A DNA stretch of 64,000 nt, taken from assembly GCF_050947335.1 (NCBI RefSeq), contig NC_134997.1:7192001-7256000 (forward strand), given 5' to 3'. The notes beneath the pieces were generated by a model. The model had not been told where the DNA came from and did not search any database. It saw only the letters and a program-made list of their open reading frames with translations. Origin of the DNA: Megachile rotundata (lineage: Eukaryota; Arthropoda; Insecta; Hymenoptera; Megachilidae). Within the stretch, counting starts at the first letter, position 1. Each line of letters starts with the position of its first letter. Position numbers and translations under genes: made by a program. This document shows positions 48,501-57,079 of this stretch, in pieces.

Positions 48501-51485
48501 TCAAGTTGAAAGTGGTCTAATATTAATCAAGATAGGAGTAGTCAGTAATTAATCAAGTTTAAAGCAGTCAATAACTAATCAAGTTCAAAGTAGTCGAAAG
48601 TAAGTCAAGTTCGAAGCAGTCAAAAGTAAATCAAGTTCAAAGTAGTCGAAAGTAAGTCAAGTTCGAAGTAGTAAAAGATAAATCAAGTTCAAAGCAGTCA
48701 AATATTAGTACATTATTAAATATGAGAAAATTGGTCTAAAATTTTGATATCAAAGAAAATTCATATCTCTTGCATTATCACAAATAAAATTATAAAATTG
48801 ACGTGGTTCTATTATTAGATCAGATTTTTGACTCACTCCAAAATTCTTTTCCTTTCTGACATACATCATTATTATTTTTGACTCCCATCAGTTTTGATAT
48901 ATTTCTAAATTTGTTGCAGATTCCGGATCCGAAAGTGGATCGCATAAAGCAGGCGTGGGTGGCACTCGAGGATCGGGCGGCCATAAAAGCGGTGGCGGCT
49001 CTGACGGAAAACCGACCAGGGTTCGCACTGTTTTGAACGAGAAGCAGCTTCACACTTTGAGAACTTGTTACGCCGCCAATCCACGACCGGATGCGTTGAT
49101 GAAGGAACAATTGGTCGAAATGACTGGCCTCAGCCCCAGAGTAATTAGGGTATGGTTCCAAAATAAACGATGCAAGGATAAGAAAAAAACGATCGCTATG
49201 AAGCAGCAGATGCAGGAAAAGGTGAGTGCAAAAAAAAAAGTGAAACACTTAATCGATCGATTAAAAGATCTAAAATTTCGTTTCATCGAAGCCATGTTTC
49301 AGTTTTTATTTTTGTGAATTTTTCTTGCAGTAATTTTATTAAAAACTGTGCGTATTTTGCAATAATAAAATTATGAAAAATTTCACACGGTAATTTTCAC
49401 TGAATACGTCAATTTTTAAATTTATCTGTTTTTTATTAAGCCTGTATGAATTATATTTTACGTTTTTATGGTAATTTTATTGAAAGCAGTTTGAGTGCCA
49501 TCATAAAATGAGAGATCATTCAGTAAAGATGATAGACAACTTTTATGATATTTAACAGGTTTTTATTAAGCCTTTCACATATTTATTTCGTTAAGAAAAC
49601 GAACCATAAAATTTCGAATAAAATTGACGGAGAAAATGTCGATTGTATGAATGTTAGTCTAAAATGAAGATGATTTAGCAATAGTTTAACGAATCCAGGT
49701 ATTTTTTGTTTCAGGATGGCCGTAAATTAGGCTTCGGTGGAATGCACGGAATTCCTATGGTGGCCAGTAGTCCAGTGCGACACGAGAGCTCCATAGGAAT
49801 GACGCCACTCGAAGTGCAAGCTTATCAGCCACCCTGGAAAGCTCTTTCTGACTTTGCTCTTCATACTGATCTGGATAGGCTAGATCCCAACACGCCTTCT
49901 TTTCATCATTTAGTGTCACAGGTAATTCAATATGTTTTTTGTCATTTTTGTTCTACTGGTGAAAACTTGAGTTTGAACTTGAGTTATAAATAGACGACTT
50001 CAATTCGCAATAGCAAGCTTGAGTTTCAACTTGAGTTCCAAGTAGACAACTTGAGTTGCAAATAGAAAACTTGAGTTTCAACTTGAATTCCAAATAGGTT
50101 AATTGAGTTACAAATAGAAAACTTGAGTTTCAACTTGAGTTCCAAATAGGTTAGTTGAGTTACAAATAAAAAACTTGACTTCTAACTTGAGTTCTAAATA
50201 GACAACTTGAGTTGCAAATAGCAAACTTGAGTTTCAACTTGAGTTCCAAATAGACAACTTGAGTTTTCAATAGCAAGCTTGAGTTTCAACTTGAGTTCCA
50301 AATAGACAACTTGAGTTCTCGATAGCAAACTTGAGTTCCAAATAGACAACTTGAGTTGCAAATAGAAAACTTGAGTTTCAACTTGAATTCCAAATAGATT
50401 ACTTGAGTTACAAATAGGAAGCTTGAGTCCGAACTTCAGTTCTAAATAGACAACTTGAGTTGCAAATAGAAAATTTGAGTTTCAACTTGAATTACAAATA
50501 GCCTACTTCAGTTGCAAATAAAAAACTTGAGTTCTCACTTGAGTTATAAATAGACAACTTGAGTTTTCAATAGCAAACTTGAGTTTCAACTTGAGTTCCA
50601 AATAGATCACTTGAGTTACAAATAAAAAACTTGACTTCTAACTTGAGTTCTAAATAGACAACTTGAGTTTTCAATAGCAAGCTTGAGTTCCAACTCGAGT
50701 TCCAAATGGACAACTTGAATTCAAACTTGAGTTCTAAATAGAAGACTATATTTCCAATTTGAGTTCCAAATAGAAAACTTGAGTTTCACCGTGAGTTGCA
50801 AATAAAAAACTTGAGTTCCAACCTGACTTGCACATTGAAAACTTGAGTTCCAATTTGATTTCCAAATAGAAAACTTGAGTTTCAACTTGATTCCCAAATA
50901 GAAAACTTGCGTCCCATCTATAGTTCCAAATAAAGAAGCTTGAGTTCTAACTTATATTTTCACCATAACATTCCACCAAAATCACAACTCCAAAATTTTG
51001 TAATACAAATCATGAAATCTGAAAAATAGTAATACTATTAAGTTCATAAAAACACAGCCTCTTAAACATCTCCTAATAAAAACAAGGTTCCACCTTCAAA
51101 GCAAACGTCTCCTATACTCCTGTAATTAATCCAAAAATAAAAACAAGGCTCTACCTTCAAAGCAAACGTCTCGTACACTCATACACGTCTCCTATATTCT
51201 TATAATTAATCCAAAAATAAAAATCCCGTGGAAATTATTTGATTCCAGATGCACGGTTACGATCTCCATAGCGGTCCGCCGCAACTACCACCGCCGGGTA
51301 TGCTCGGTGGTCCAATGAACGACGGTGGAGGCGGCGGGGGTGGTGGTCCTCTTCCACCCCCGGGTCCACACCACCCCAGCAGCGGTGGTCCAGACATGGG
51401 CCAACATCCCGACAGCACGGATAGCTATGTAACTTATCTCGAAAGTGACAGTGACTCCCTTCATCACGATACAGGAAGTCCATAG
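36412..51485 (+). CDS. tup: tailup / Islet LIM-homeodomain transcription factor (spliced, 5' end missing)
   Basis: Spliced coding region of an Islet-family LIM-homeodomain protein, joined from 36412-36598, 42412-42716, 48920-49221, 49715-49921 and 51249-51485. All four introns begin GT and end AG, and the phases match, giving 411 residues plus a TAG stop. Domain order is LIM1, LIM2, a Gly/Ser/Asn-rich linker, homeodomain, Lhx3-binding-type segment and a Gly/Pro-rich tail, as in insect tup and vertebrate ISL1/2. Islet proteins bind TAAT-type sites through the homeodomain. Their LIM domains bind the Ldb1/Chip cofactor, and they specify motor neurons, dorsal epidermis and heart progenitors. Intron sizes are about 5.8, 6.2, 0.49 and 1.33 kb. 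The initiator exon was not found; the first visible codon is split and needs one base from an upstream exon. The family call is secure; the choice of tup as symbol follows from the insect context. Confidence 0.96.
36940..38160. other. intronic CpG-containing islands flanking a decayed repeat
   Basis: 36940-37350 and 37790-38110 are mixed-composition unique DNA. 37390-37790 consists of AAATTTTCAAGTTTC-like words without a clear period. A purine run, AAGAAGAAGAAGAAG, lies near 37937. Candidate tup enhancers by position only. Confidence 0.35.
38560..38765. repeat. ~31-bp GATAATCATAYTTC repeats
   Basis: About six units of ATATCTTGATAATCATACTT at about 30-35 bp spacing. Confidence 0.8.
38770..39570. 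other. intronic non-repetitive stretch
   Basis: Mixed composition with CpG (CGACGACCACTGACGCC, GACGCGTCTGGGG). Small + frames (38742-38963, 39090-39317) without domain. Possible regulatory DNA of tup. Confidence 0.35.
39575..39925. repeat. ~19-bp GTAGATCTATGGAAAT repeats
   Basis: About 17 diverged units of the type ATGTAGATCTATGAAAAC and ACCTATGGAGATGTAGAC. Confidence 0.88.
40090..40840. promoter_or_regulatory. candidate homeodomain-site-rich intronic enhancer
   Basis: Unique, moderately CpG-containing intronic DNA with many TAAT-core words in a few hundred bp: GTAATTAATGG, GATCATTAGCC, CCAATTATGC, CGCTAATGAATG, GATAATTAACTG, AATTAATGAG. It lies between arrays inside the LIM1-LIM2 intron. 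Homeodomain proteins, Islet included, bind TAAT cores, so autoregulation is conceivable. TAAT words are frequent in AT-rich DNA, so this is inference. Confidence 0.3.
40850..41410. repeat. 5/10-bp TTTTATTCAA/TTTTACTCAA array
   Basis: About 55 copies of a decamer made of TTTTA plus TTCAA or CTCAA. A longer unit (AAATTTATTCAGCTCCATTC near 41005, repeated near 41117 and 41287) gives a higher-order period of about 110-170 bp. The + frames ([13 protein letters not shown]) are repeat translations. Confidence 0.95.
41640..42000. repeat. degenerate ~36-bp AACTGAAATTAATAATACATTT repeats
   Basis: About nine diverged units (GAAATTAATAATACATTTGA, GAACTGAAATTAGC). Confidence 0.75.
42412..42716 (+). CDS. 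tup: tup exon encoding LIM domain 2 and start of linker
   Basis: Internal exon of 305 nt, after the acceptor TTTGTTGCAG and before the donor CAG|GTAC. The first base completes the split Arg codon, so the protein runs [10 protein letters not shown] across the junction. LIM2 ligands are visible in [15 protein letters not shown], and LFCRHDHD. The stretch [15 protein letters not shown] is nearly invariant in Islet proteins. After LIM2 (VLEGG) comes a low-complexity linker with Asn and His runs (NNNN, NNNHHLH), which is typical of insect tup and poorly conserved. The exon ends one base into a codon that becomes Asp after splicing to 48920. An unspliced reading frame would run only 10 further codons into the intron. 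Confidence 0.97.
42900..43565. repeat. 26-bp AATCAAGTTCAAAGTAGTCR array with 157-bp higher-order unit
   Basis: More than 20 monomers of about 26 bp containing TCAAGTT and AGTAGTC/AGCAGTC. Six monomers make a higher-order unit: the variant CAAGTTAGGAGTAGTCGG recurs near 43080, 43237 and (as CAAGATAGGAG) 43393, spacing 157 bp. Located in the LIM2-homeodomain intron. Confidence 0.95.
43566..44880. other. intronic non-repetitive, CpG-containing stretch
   Basis: The longest unique stretch in this intron, with phrases such as GATCCCGTGTAATCCCGTAG, GGACTTAACGGC and TTCAATTATCAACACCTAAT. Frames on both strands (44121-44540 -, 44392-44670 +) overlap. Candidate regulatory DNA for tup by position and composition. 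Confidence 0.4.
45098..45165. repeat. 8-bp AAATCACC array
   Basis: About eight near-perfect copies of CAAATCAC between 45100 and 45162. Confidence 0.93.
45690..45915. repeat. 108-bp direct duplication
   Basis: TGTGTCCTCCTAAAATTGTT with CACATTTTGAAACCAGTC recurs at 108-bp spacing (near 45767 and 45875). The upstream parts, AAATTTGAGAAA and TTTATTCAAAGTTA, also match. The first copy lies partly in a small frame (45615-45806) that I reject as a gene. Confidence 0.9.
46130..46855. other. intronic non-repetitive, CpG-containing island
   Basis: Mixed composition, with a + frame of 141 codons (46324-46749) lacking any recognisable domain and opposed by 46495-46683. Possibly regulatory. Confidence 0.35.
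47200..47715. repeat. ~40-bp TTTTACAAATTAAATTCTAATATACAT repeats
   Basis: About 12 units of ACAAATTAAATTCTAATATA followed by CATTAAATATTTTGC (or CATATCAAGTATTTTAC), period about 38-42 bp. Confidence 0.9.
48380..48712. repeat. second block of the 26-bp TCAAGTT array
   Basis: Same monomers and variants as 42900-43565 (TAATCAAGATAGGAGTAGTC, TTTAAAGCAGTCAATAACTA, TCGAAGCAGTC), about 12 copies. It lies 4.8 kb downstream, 200 bp before the homeodomain exon, with unique DNA in between. Confidence 0.95.
48920..49221 (+). CDS. tup: tup exon encoding the homeodomain
   Basis: Internal exon of 302 nt with acceptor TTTGTTGCAG and donor AAG|GTGAGT. It begins with a Ser/Gly-rich linker ([10 protein letters not shown], then [14 protein letters not shown]). 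The 60-residue homeodomain is encoded at about 49012-49191. Helix 3 reads [16 protein letters not shown], giving V47, W48, F49, Q50 and N51 as DNA-contacting residues. The preceding [20 protein letters not shown] is the Islet signature, with Cys20 and a Pro pair between helices 1 and 2. The exon closes in phase 0 after a Lys/Gln-rich stretch (MKQQMQEK). Among LIM-HD classes this helix 3 with Cys54 fits Islet rather than Lhx3, Lhx1 or apterous types. Confidence 0.97.
49222..49714 (+). other. tup intron 4 (short)
   Basis: 493-bp AT-rich intron between the homeodomain exon and the LIM-binding exon, GTGAGT to TTTCAG. No tandem array, unlike the other tup introns. Nothing else seen in it. Confidence 0.85.
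49715..49921 (+). CDS. tup: tup exon encoding the C-terminal LIM-binding segment
   Basis: Internal exon of 207 nt, phase 0 at both ends, with acceptor TTTCAG and donor CAG|GTAATT. It encodes 69 residues from DGRKLGFGG to HHLVSQ. The block [14 protein letters not shown], followed by [19 protein letters not shown], corresponds to the segment of vertebrate ISL1 that binds the LIM domains of Lhx3 in the motor-neuron complex (established for ISL1, inferred here). The region then diverges ([17 protein letters not shown]), matching the Asp-rich and Phe-rich part of ISL1. Intron 4 upstream is only 493 bp; intron 5 downstream is mostly tandem repeats. Confidence 0.96.
49940..50945. repeat. about 19-bp AACTTGAGTT minisatellite filling tup intron 5
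   Basis: About 1 kb of degenerate tandem repeats built on AACTTGAGTTCCAAATAGA (19 bp). Variants have GTTGCAAATAG, GTTTCAACTTG or GTTACAAATAG. Two or three monomers form blurred higher-order units of about 38-57 bp. It occupies most of intron 5 (49922-51248); the remaining 300 bp before the last exon is AT-rich and includes a short duplication (GGTTCCACCTTCAAAGCAAA near 51085, a variant near 51148). Confidence 0.9.
51249..51485 (+). CDS. tup: tup terminal coding exon
   Basis: Last coding exon, following acceptor GATTCCAG in phase 0. It adds 78 residues starting MHGYDLHSG and ends with TAG at 51483-51485. It has Pro runs (PPQLPPPG), an eight-Gly run, a second Pro/His stretch ([10 protein letters not shown]), and an acidic Ser-rich end ([10 protein letters not shown], then the terminal GSP). 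The C-terminus is a low-complexity transactivation-type tail; ISL1 likewise ends in a Ser/Pro-rich tail (SSQLPDTPNS-like). The local GC content is far above the flanking intron and 3' DNA, which supports coding selection. Its first codon is ATG, but that is internal because the upstream exon joins in frame. Confidence 0.93.
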   Translation: MHGYDLHSGPPQLPPPGMLGGPMNDGGGGGGGGPLPPPGPHHPSSGGPDMGQHPDSTDSYVTYLESDSDSLHHDTGSP

Positions 51486-52275
51486 TGTTGTGCGGTGTGG
51501 CCAGAACGAAAGTGTCCGCTTTCTTCGTGGTCTTCTTTCAATAAGTGCTTGAAGAGAATAGTAATTTGCGAGAACATGTAGGGGGTGCAAAAAGAACAGT
51601 CCGAAGAATCACTGAATATCTCGAGGAATAGCTTGACCTTTTTTGCGCTTGATCGAGTGTCTTTTCCTTTGTTCTGATCGAGCGGTCTAATAAACTGGAT
51701 TTGTGCCATAAAACCGATTGATTTCATTTCAAATGTTCCGATAGGTTTAATTCGATTTTAGGAAGTACAGGGTGAATCGCCTGTGTGCCTAAGTTTTGTG
51801 AAATTATATTAGATATCAAGGTTGCTTGCTTTATTGAACGCGTTCGTTTTTGGCGCGCGTGTTTTTTCACACCTCTGAAACCGAACGCGTCAATCGGCGA
51901 TATCTTGATTGTTATTCACTTTTCGACACATGTTCCTTAATACTTTTTTACTCTATATTGAAGGCTCTTTCGAACTGCATAATTAAATTTGGGTCATTAC
52001 TACGAAAAAATTTGATGATAATGAACTGATTATTGTAATTTCTTTTTAATTCGATATCTCGATTGTTATTCACTTTTCGACCCATGTTCCTTAATACTTT
52101 TTTACTCTATATTGAAAGCTCCTTCGAACTGCATAATTAAATTTTGGTCATTACTACTAAAAAATTTGCTGAAGATAAACAATGACCTGATTATTGTACT
52201 TTATGTTTTTCTTTTTAATTCTGTACATTTTTCTTGGAACATCTGTGTAATAAAATTAACGTGGCACATTTAGGG
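51486..52275 (+). other. presumed tup 3' UTR with two polyadenylation signals
   Basis: AT-rich sequence directly after the tup stop. AATAAA hexamers lie at 51689-51694 and 52249-52254, so a short (about 220 nt) and a long (about 790 nt) 3' UTR are possible. The long form would include the 155-bp duplication. No open frame of note. UTR status is inferred from position only; the 3' end could also lie further downstream. Confidence 0.55.
51899..52210. repeat. 155-bp direct tandem duplication
   Basis: A block starting GATATCTTGATTGTTATTC at 51899 recurs as GATATCTCGATTGTTATTC at 52054. The two copies match almost completely through the CTTTTCGAC, TTCCTTAATAC, TCTATATTGAA and AACTGCATAATTAAATTT segments, with few substitutions. 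Period is 155 bp, just under two copies. It lies between the two candidate polyadenylation signals of tup. Confidence 0.9.
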
Positions 52276-52860
52276 GATCACCCTATAGATTATACCATAG
52301 GATTCGAATTATTAAATTATTGTTATGAATACGGTATAACTTTGTATATTTAATTACCTGATTCGTTAAGTATAATTGGGTTGTATAATAATTCAAATAT
52401 CGGGATTATTTATATTTCGTGTAGCCATGGTTTTTAATAATATTACAGTGATAGAACACCGAAATACTCATTACAGTAAACCTTTCTAATAAATTCTTAT
52501 GAAACTTTCAGCTTTTTGTTCCTAATGAGAAAACCGACATATCATTAGACAATTTGGCTGCAGAACTTCTTTATTCAGAAGTTGAATGATTCTTTGAGTT
52601 GTGTTGATTTGACGAGAAGAAATCAAATGCGCGAAAGGGTTGAGATATGACGTGTCTAATTCTCGATGAATCGCAATGGACAAAAGGATCAAATTTGCGG
52701 AAACATGAGCTTAAATAATGAGTAATTGAATTGTTAAACCGGGATATGGAAATGTGTGACTGAACTTTTGGTTAGATTTTGGGGGAAAATTTGAGTTATT
52801 GAATGCAGTGGTTCTTTTTGGTTTATGGTTTTAGAACAAACAGAATTAAAAAATGTCAAT
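52276..52860. other. intergenic AT-rich unique DNA
   Basis: Nothing recognised. Confidence 0.4.
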
Positions 52861-52879
52861 TAAAAGTTCAATAATTAAA

Positions 52880-53600
52880 AAATTTCAAACTCAGAAATTT
52901 TGTTTCAATATCTAAAAATCCTCAGGATTTTAAAGTTTTAAATTCTCAAAAAATCTTATGATTTCAAAATATCAGAAAATATCAAACTATCAAAAATTTT
53001 TAAATTCTCAAAAAATGTTATGGTTTAAAAATATCAGAAAATATCAAACTATCAAAAATTTTTAAATTCTCAAAAAATCTTATGGTTTTTAAATATCAGA
53101 AAATATCGAAATATCAAAAATTTCTCAATTTTCAAAAAATCTTTTGGTTTCAAAATATCAAAAATTGAAAATGTTCAAATTCTGAAGTATTATAACCTTA
53201 AAGATTAACAATATCACCGTTTCGAAATTTGTAAGTTATACCAAAATTGAAAATTCCCATAACTTCTAAATACTGCAACCTCAAAGTCTCAAATTTCAAT
53301 AACCTATAATTCTAAAATCTTGAAGTCTCAAAATTCTAAAATATTAAAGTCCCAAAATTCTAAAATCCAAAGTCCAAAGTTCCAAATATTAAAAAATCCA
53401 ATCTCCAAAGCCCAAATATTTCAAAATTCAAATTTCAAAAAATGCAATTTCCAATGCCAAAATATTAAAAAATCCAAGCCACAATGTCCAAATATTAAAA
53501 AATCCAATCTTCCATAACAAAATCCTCAAAAATCCGAATTTGCAAATTTTCAAAAGTCCAAAACTCCAAAAAACCGCCAAAAAATTCCAAAATCCGTAAA
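52880..53600. repeat. AATATCAGAAAATATCAAACT repeats grading into CCAAATATTAAAAAATCCAA
   Basis: 52900-53170 has about four units of about 63 bp (TTAAATTCTCAAAAAATCTT, AAATATCAGAAAATATC). 53290-53560 has shorter words of about 30 bp (CCAAATATTAAAAAATCC). Frames on both strands here are repeat-derived. Confidence 0.85.
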
Positions 53601-54290
53601 CCATTGAGAACCACTGCTCGCCCAATATTCCGTTACCGAACAATAAAAATGCTCGATGTTTCGCAAATAGAAATTTTAATCGTGAACGAGAGAAATTCGA
53701 CCATAAATCTCGAAGGTATCCGTGCACGAAAGATCTCAGGTATGACGAGAAACATCGGCAATCGAGATTGTCCGCACGAAAAAAAAATGAATAATTTACC
53801 TTAAAACCAAGAAAACTTACAAAAGCACGCGAGAAAGTATTTTCAAACAGAAAAAAATACCATCGCGTAATTTTCAATAATCAAATTGTCACAAAATAAT
53901 TAATGTATAATTTGCGGAGTGTGCGAGAGAAATGTGTAAAAGACAATTAATTGAGGTAGATTATTTAAGCGTAACTTGCTGATTTTCGGAATTCACCCTT
54001 GCGAACGATTTCGGAAATAAAAATTGTTAGTTTAGTCGTGTGTTGATTACGCGAACCTTGATTATTTAATTATTTAATAAGTAGGACGTTTTGTTCGATT
54101 ATTTATGGCAATCTCGAAGGGTGAAGGGGTGCAATAAGCATTTTCAGACGCATAAGAATTTTGCAAACTTTCAAGTTTTCGATATTCTGTGACTGCGAAC
54201 AATTTCGAGGAGTCTTTGTTCGTACAAACTTGAGACTATCTTGAACTCTATGCGCCATGGTGGAGCGATTTGGTGCATTTGTTCTCCGGG
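53601..54290. other. non-repetitive stretch, moderate CpG
   Basis: Small opposing frames (53604-53804 +, 53428-53877 -) without domain. Nothing else recognised. Confidence 0.4.
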
Positions 54291-54343
54291 GTTCCGCCAT
54301 CTTGGTCTGAAAGGAACTTAATGGCGGCAAAATTCAAATCTCT

Positions 54344-54620
54344 TTATACTAAATTCAAACTCTATTTAAAATATCATGATATGCTAATGAACTAAATTAT
54401 TATTGAGTTAATATAACATAATTTCATCTGTCACTACCAATTTTTGTGATAAAAAATCAACGTTATTAATAGTGAAAATATTTATACTAAATTCAAAAAG
54501 TATTTAAAGTTTCACGATGTAGTAATGAAACAAATTATTATTGAGTTAATATAAAATAATTTCTGTCACTCTTTTAAGATGAAAAATCAATATTATTAAT
54601 AGTGAAAATAAATATTTCAC
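54344..54620. repeat. ~139-bp direct duplication
   Basis: TATACTAAATTCAAA near 54344 recurs near 54482. Both copies share AAATTATTATTGAGTTAATA and TTATTAATAGTGAAAATA. About 80 percent alike by eye. Confidence 0.85.
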
Positions 54621-54849
54621 ACAGTGATGAAAAATAAACTTTGTCTTCATTTTTCAATTTATTTAAATTCTGAAAGAGTTTAATGTTTACTTTCATCAAA
54701 TAGGAATTAAAACAACTTTTGTATATACTGGAGCGAATGAAAATAATTTTTAAATAATCACAATACAAAAATAAAGAAAATAAGAAAATATATTGTTTGT
54801 TGTACAAGATTTGGTATCTTGTAATCTTGTTTTGTTCTTAGCATTTTAT

Positions 54850-55015
54850 ATTCGTATTTCATTTGAAATAATTCATATTCGTAGTTCATACTTGTTATTT
54901 CATATTCGTATTTCTTACTTATTACTTCATGTTTGTATTTCATACTTAATGTCTCATATTAGTGTTTCAAACTTAATAATTCATACTCGTTTCATTTTCG
55001 TGTTTCAAACTTAAC
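54850..55015. repeat. ~24-bp TTCATATTCGTATTTCATAC repeats
   Basis: About seven diverged units of CATATTCGTATTTCATACTT. Confidence 0.8.
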
Positions 55016-55115
55016 GACTTAGTTTCGTTATTTCAATATTTTTCATTAAACAAATTTGAATTTTGCCGCCATCAGCACCGAGAAGCCGCTTCTCTTCCGA
55101 TTTAGATCAAAATGG

Positions 55116-56030
55116 CGGCGATCGAAAAACTGTGACCACTCTGGAGAATCACTGGGATGTTAACGATTCGATTTTCGCAGGTTTCGAGCACGTGATGGAC
55201 TTTATTCGTCGATGAGGTTCGATTTAGTACGTTCGAGTGACCAAAGAGTGTTTTATCGGCTGAGAAATAAAGAGAAAGAGAGAACGGCGCTGATTCGACA
55301 GAGTTGGGTTAGTTTTGTTATTCGAGACAAATGAAAATCGAAGTAGATTCATGATGAATAAAGCACTTATTTGCAGGAAATTTTGTTTATGCGTTTACCC
55401 TATTAATACAATTTTTGGAAATTTGTTAATTATGGAACAAATTTCTACTTTGAAAGAATCCCATTTCCCGCCGCTTTTATAACGATTGGAAAATTTGTTT
55501 TACAGTCATCGTTTATGAAATTTAAATTTAATAATCATTTGGAAGGTTTATATTGATTTAACAAATATTATGATTTACATTATTAAACATTGTGTTATGA
55601 TTTAATATTGTTGCATTCAATGGCTATTTACAAAATTCATATTAAATAATTATCGTAAAAGAAATATATATGTAACAATCGTTTAAAAAATTTATTTAAA
55701 AGAATTAATGAAATTTGATTTGACAAAAATTCAATGCATATGATGTACTTTACAGAAAAAATTAAATATAATTAAAAAATAATATGATTATTATTTTTAT
55801 GACTTTTTTAAGTAACTATTATATTATCAGTTTATTAATAGCAAAAATGCTATGACAATTTTTTTGAACAGTGTATGTAACATTTATGCTTCCGTTTCGA
55901 TTTTCTTTGGTTTACTTCATTAAACATTTTGTATCATTAAACAAAATTGCATTTTTTATTATTTGCCATGAGAAACCTATGAACATTTCGAAACTATGAT
56001 AATTTAAAAATTGAAGGGTTTAGAAATATA
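55116..56030. other. intergenic AT-rich unique DNA
   Basis: 55116-55330 has mixed composition (GAGCACGTGATGG, GAACGGCGCTG); the rest is AT-rich. No gene supported. Confidence 0.4.
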
Positions 56031-56069
56031 ATTAGTAATTTGAACATTTAAAATGTTGATCATTTTGAA

Positions 56070-56580
56070 AGTGATGAATTTGAGAATTTGGGAATTCGAG
56101 AATTTGGAAATTTAGGAAGTTGAAAATGGGAAAATTTGCAGTTTTGAATATTTAAACATTTGCATCTTTAACCACTTGAGAATTTGATTCTTTGAAAATT
56201 TGAAACTTTAAGAATTTGAAACATTGAAAATTTCAAACATTGAAAATTTCAAACTTTGAAAATTTGACTTCTTGAATATGTTGAAATTTCAATTTTTAAA
56301 AATTTCTAACTACGAAAATTTTAATAATTGATTCTTTAAAAATTGAGAATTCGCAACTTCGAAAATTTGAGAAGTTAAAAGTTTGAAAATTAAAAATTAT
56401 AATTTTTGAAAATTTGAAAACTTAAAAATATTAAAATTTGAAAACTTAGTTAACTACATAGAAATTTGAAAGTTTAAAAAGTACAAAATTTAGAAACTTG
56501 AGAGTTTATTTTAGTTTTTTGAAAATATCAAAATGTAAAAATCTGAAACTCTGAGATTACAAAATTTAAAAATTCCCTGT
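56070..56580. repeat. decayed GAAAATTTGAAACTTTG repeats
   Basis: Loose 12-20 bp words (TTGAAAATTTCAAACATTGA); only 56200-56260 is regular. Confidence 0.75.
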
Positions 56581-57079
56581 TTTCATACTTGATCCACATT
56601 TCCTACTAAAACTACTCTAAATTTCTTTCTTAAAATCTTTTCCTCAAGTATTTTAATACTTAATATTTTTAAATATTTTAAACAAACCAAATTACACTTT
56701 TCAACTCAAAATTTTAAAATCAATTTATCACAACTAACTTTATCAAATCTGATATAAAAAATACAGTTTCTAATTGGTAATAAACAATATAAAAAAAACA
56801 ATATCCAACTCTGCTTCGTTCAACAGCATCGAATTAACAAAAGGATTAACATCAACAACAGTGTAAATACGATTGTGTCCATTGTAAATTCGAATCTCGA
56901 TGTACCGGTCAGGCGCAACTAATTCATAATATCGATACACGAATAATCGACTTGCGTATAATCGATTTAAGAGACAAAAAAAATTGTAAAAGGCAAAGTA
57001 CCATAATATTGACGATAGCACATTACCCCGATGTACGTTGTATTTGTAAACGCAGGTACAATGAGAGGAAAATGGCATT

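Larger units (their letters stand above)
42717..48919 (+). other. tup intron between LIM2 and homeodomain exons
   Basis: Intron of about 6.2 kb. Both its ends carry the same minisatellite family (42900-43560 and 48380-48712). Between them lie CpG-containing unique stretches (43700-44720, 46130-46850, 47800-48110) that are candidate regulatory DNA. There are also short arrays and a 108-bp duplication. Frames at 46324-46749 (+) and 44121-44540 (-) show no domain, and opposing frames overlap them, so I do not call them genes. Confidence 0.85.
54294..55115. mobile_element. candidate element bounded by inverted repeats carrying ATGGCGGC motifs
   Basis: The 19-bp word ATGGCGGCAAAATTCAAAT at 54321-54339 has an exact inverted counterpart at 55054-55072. 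Just outside, CCGCCATCTTGGTCTGAAA (54294 on) is matched on the other side by CAAAATGGCGG (inverted, near 55108) with differences. The 715-bp interior is very AT-rich and itself holds a 139-bp duplication (54340-54620) and TTCATATTCGTATTTCATAC repeats (54850-55010). No transposase, so at most a non-autonomous element; target duplication not identified. Confidence 0.45.
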
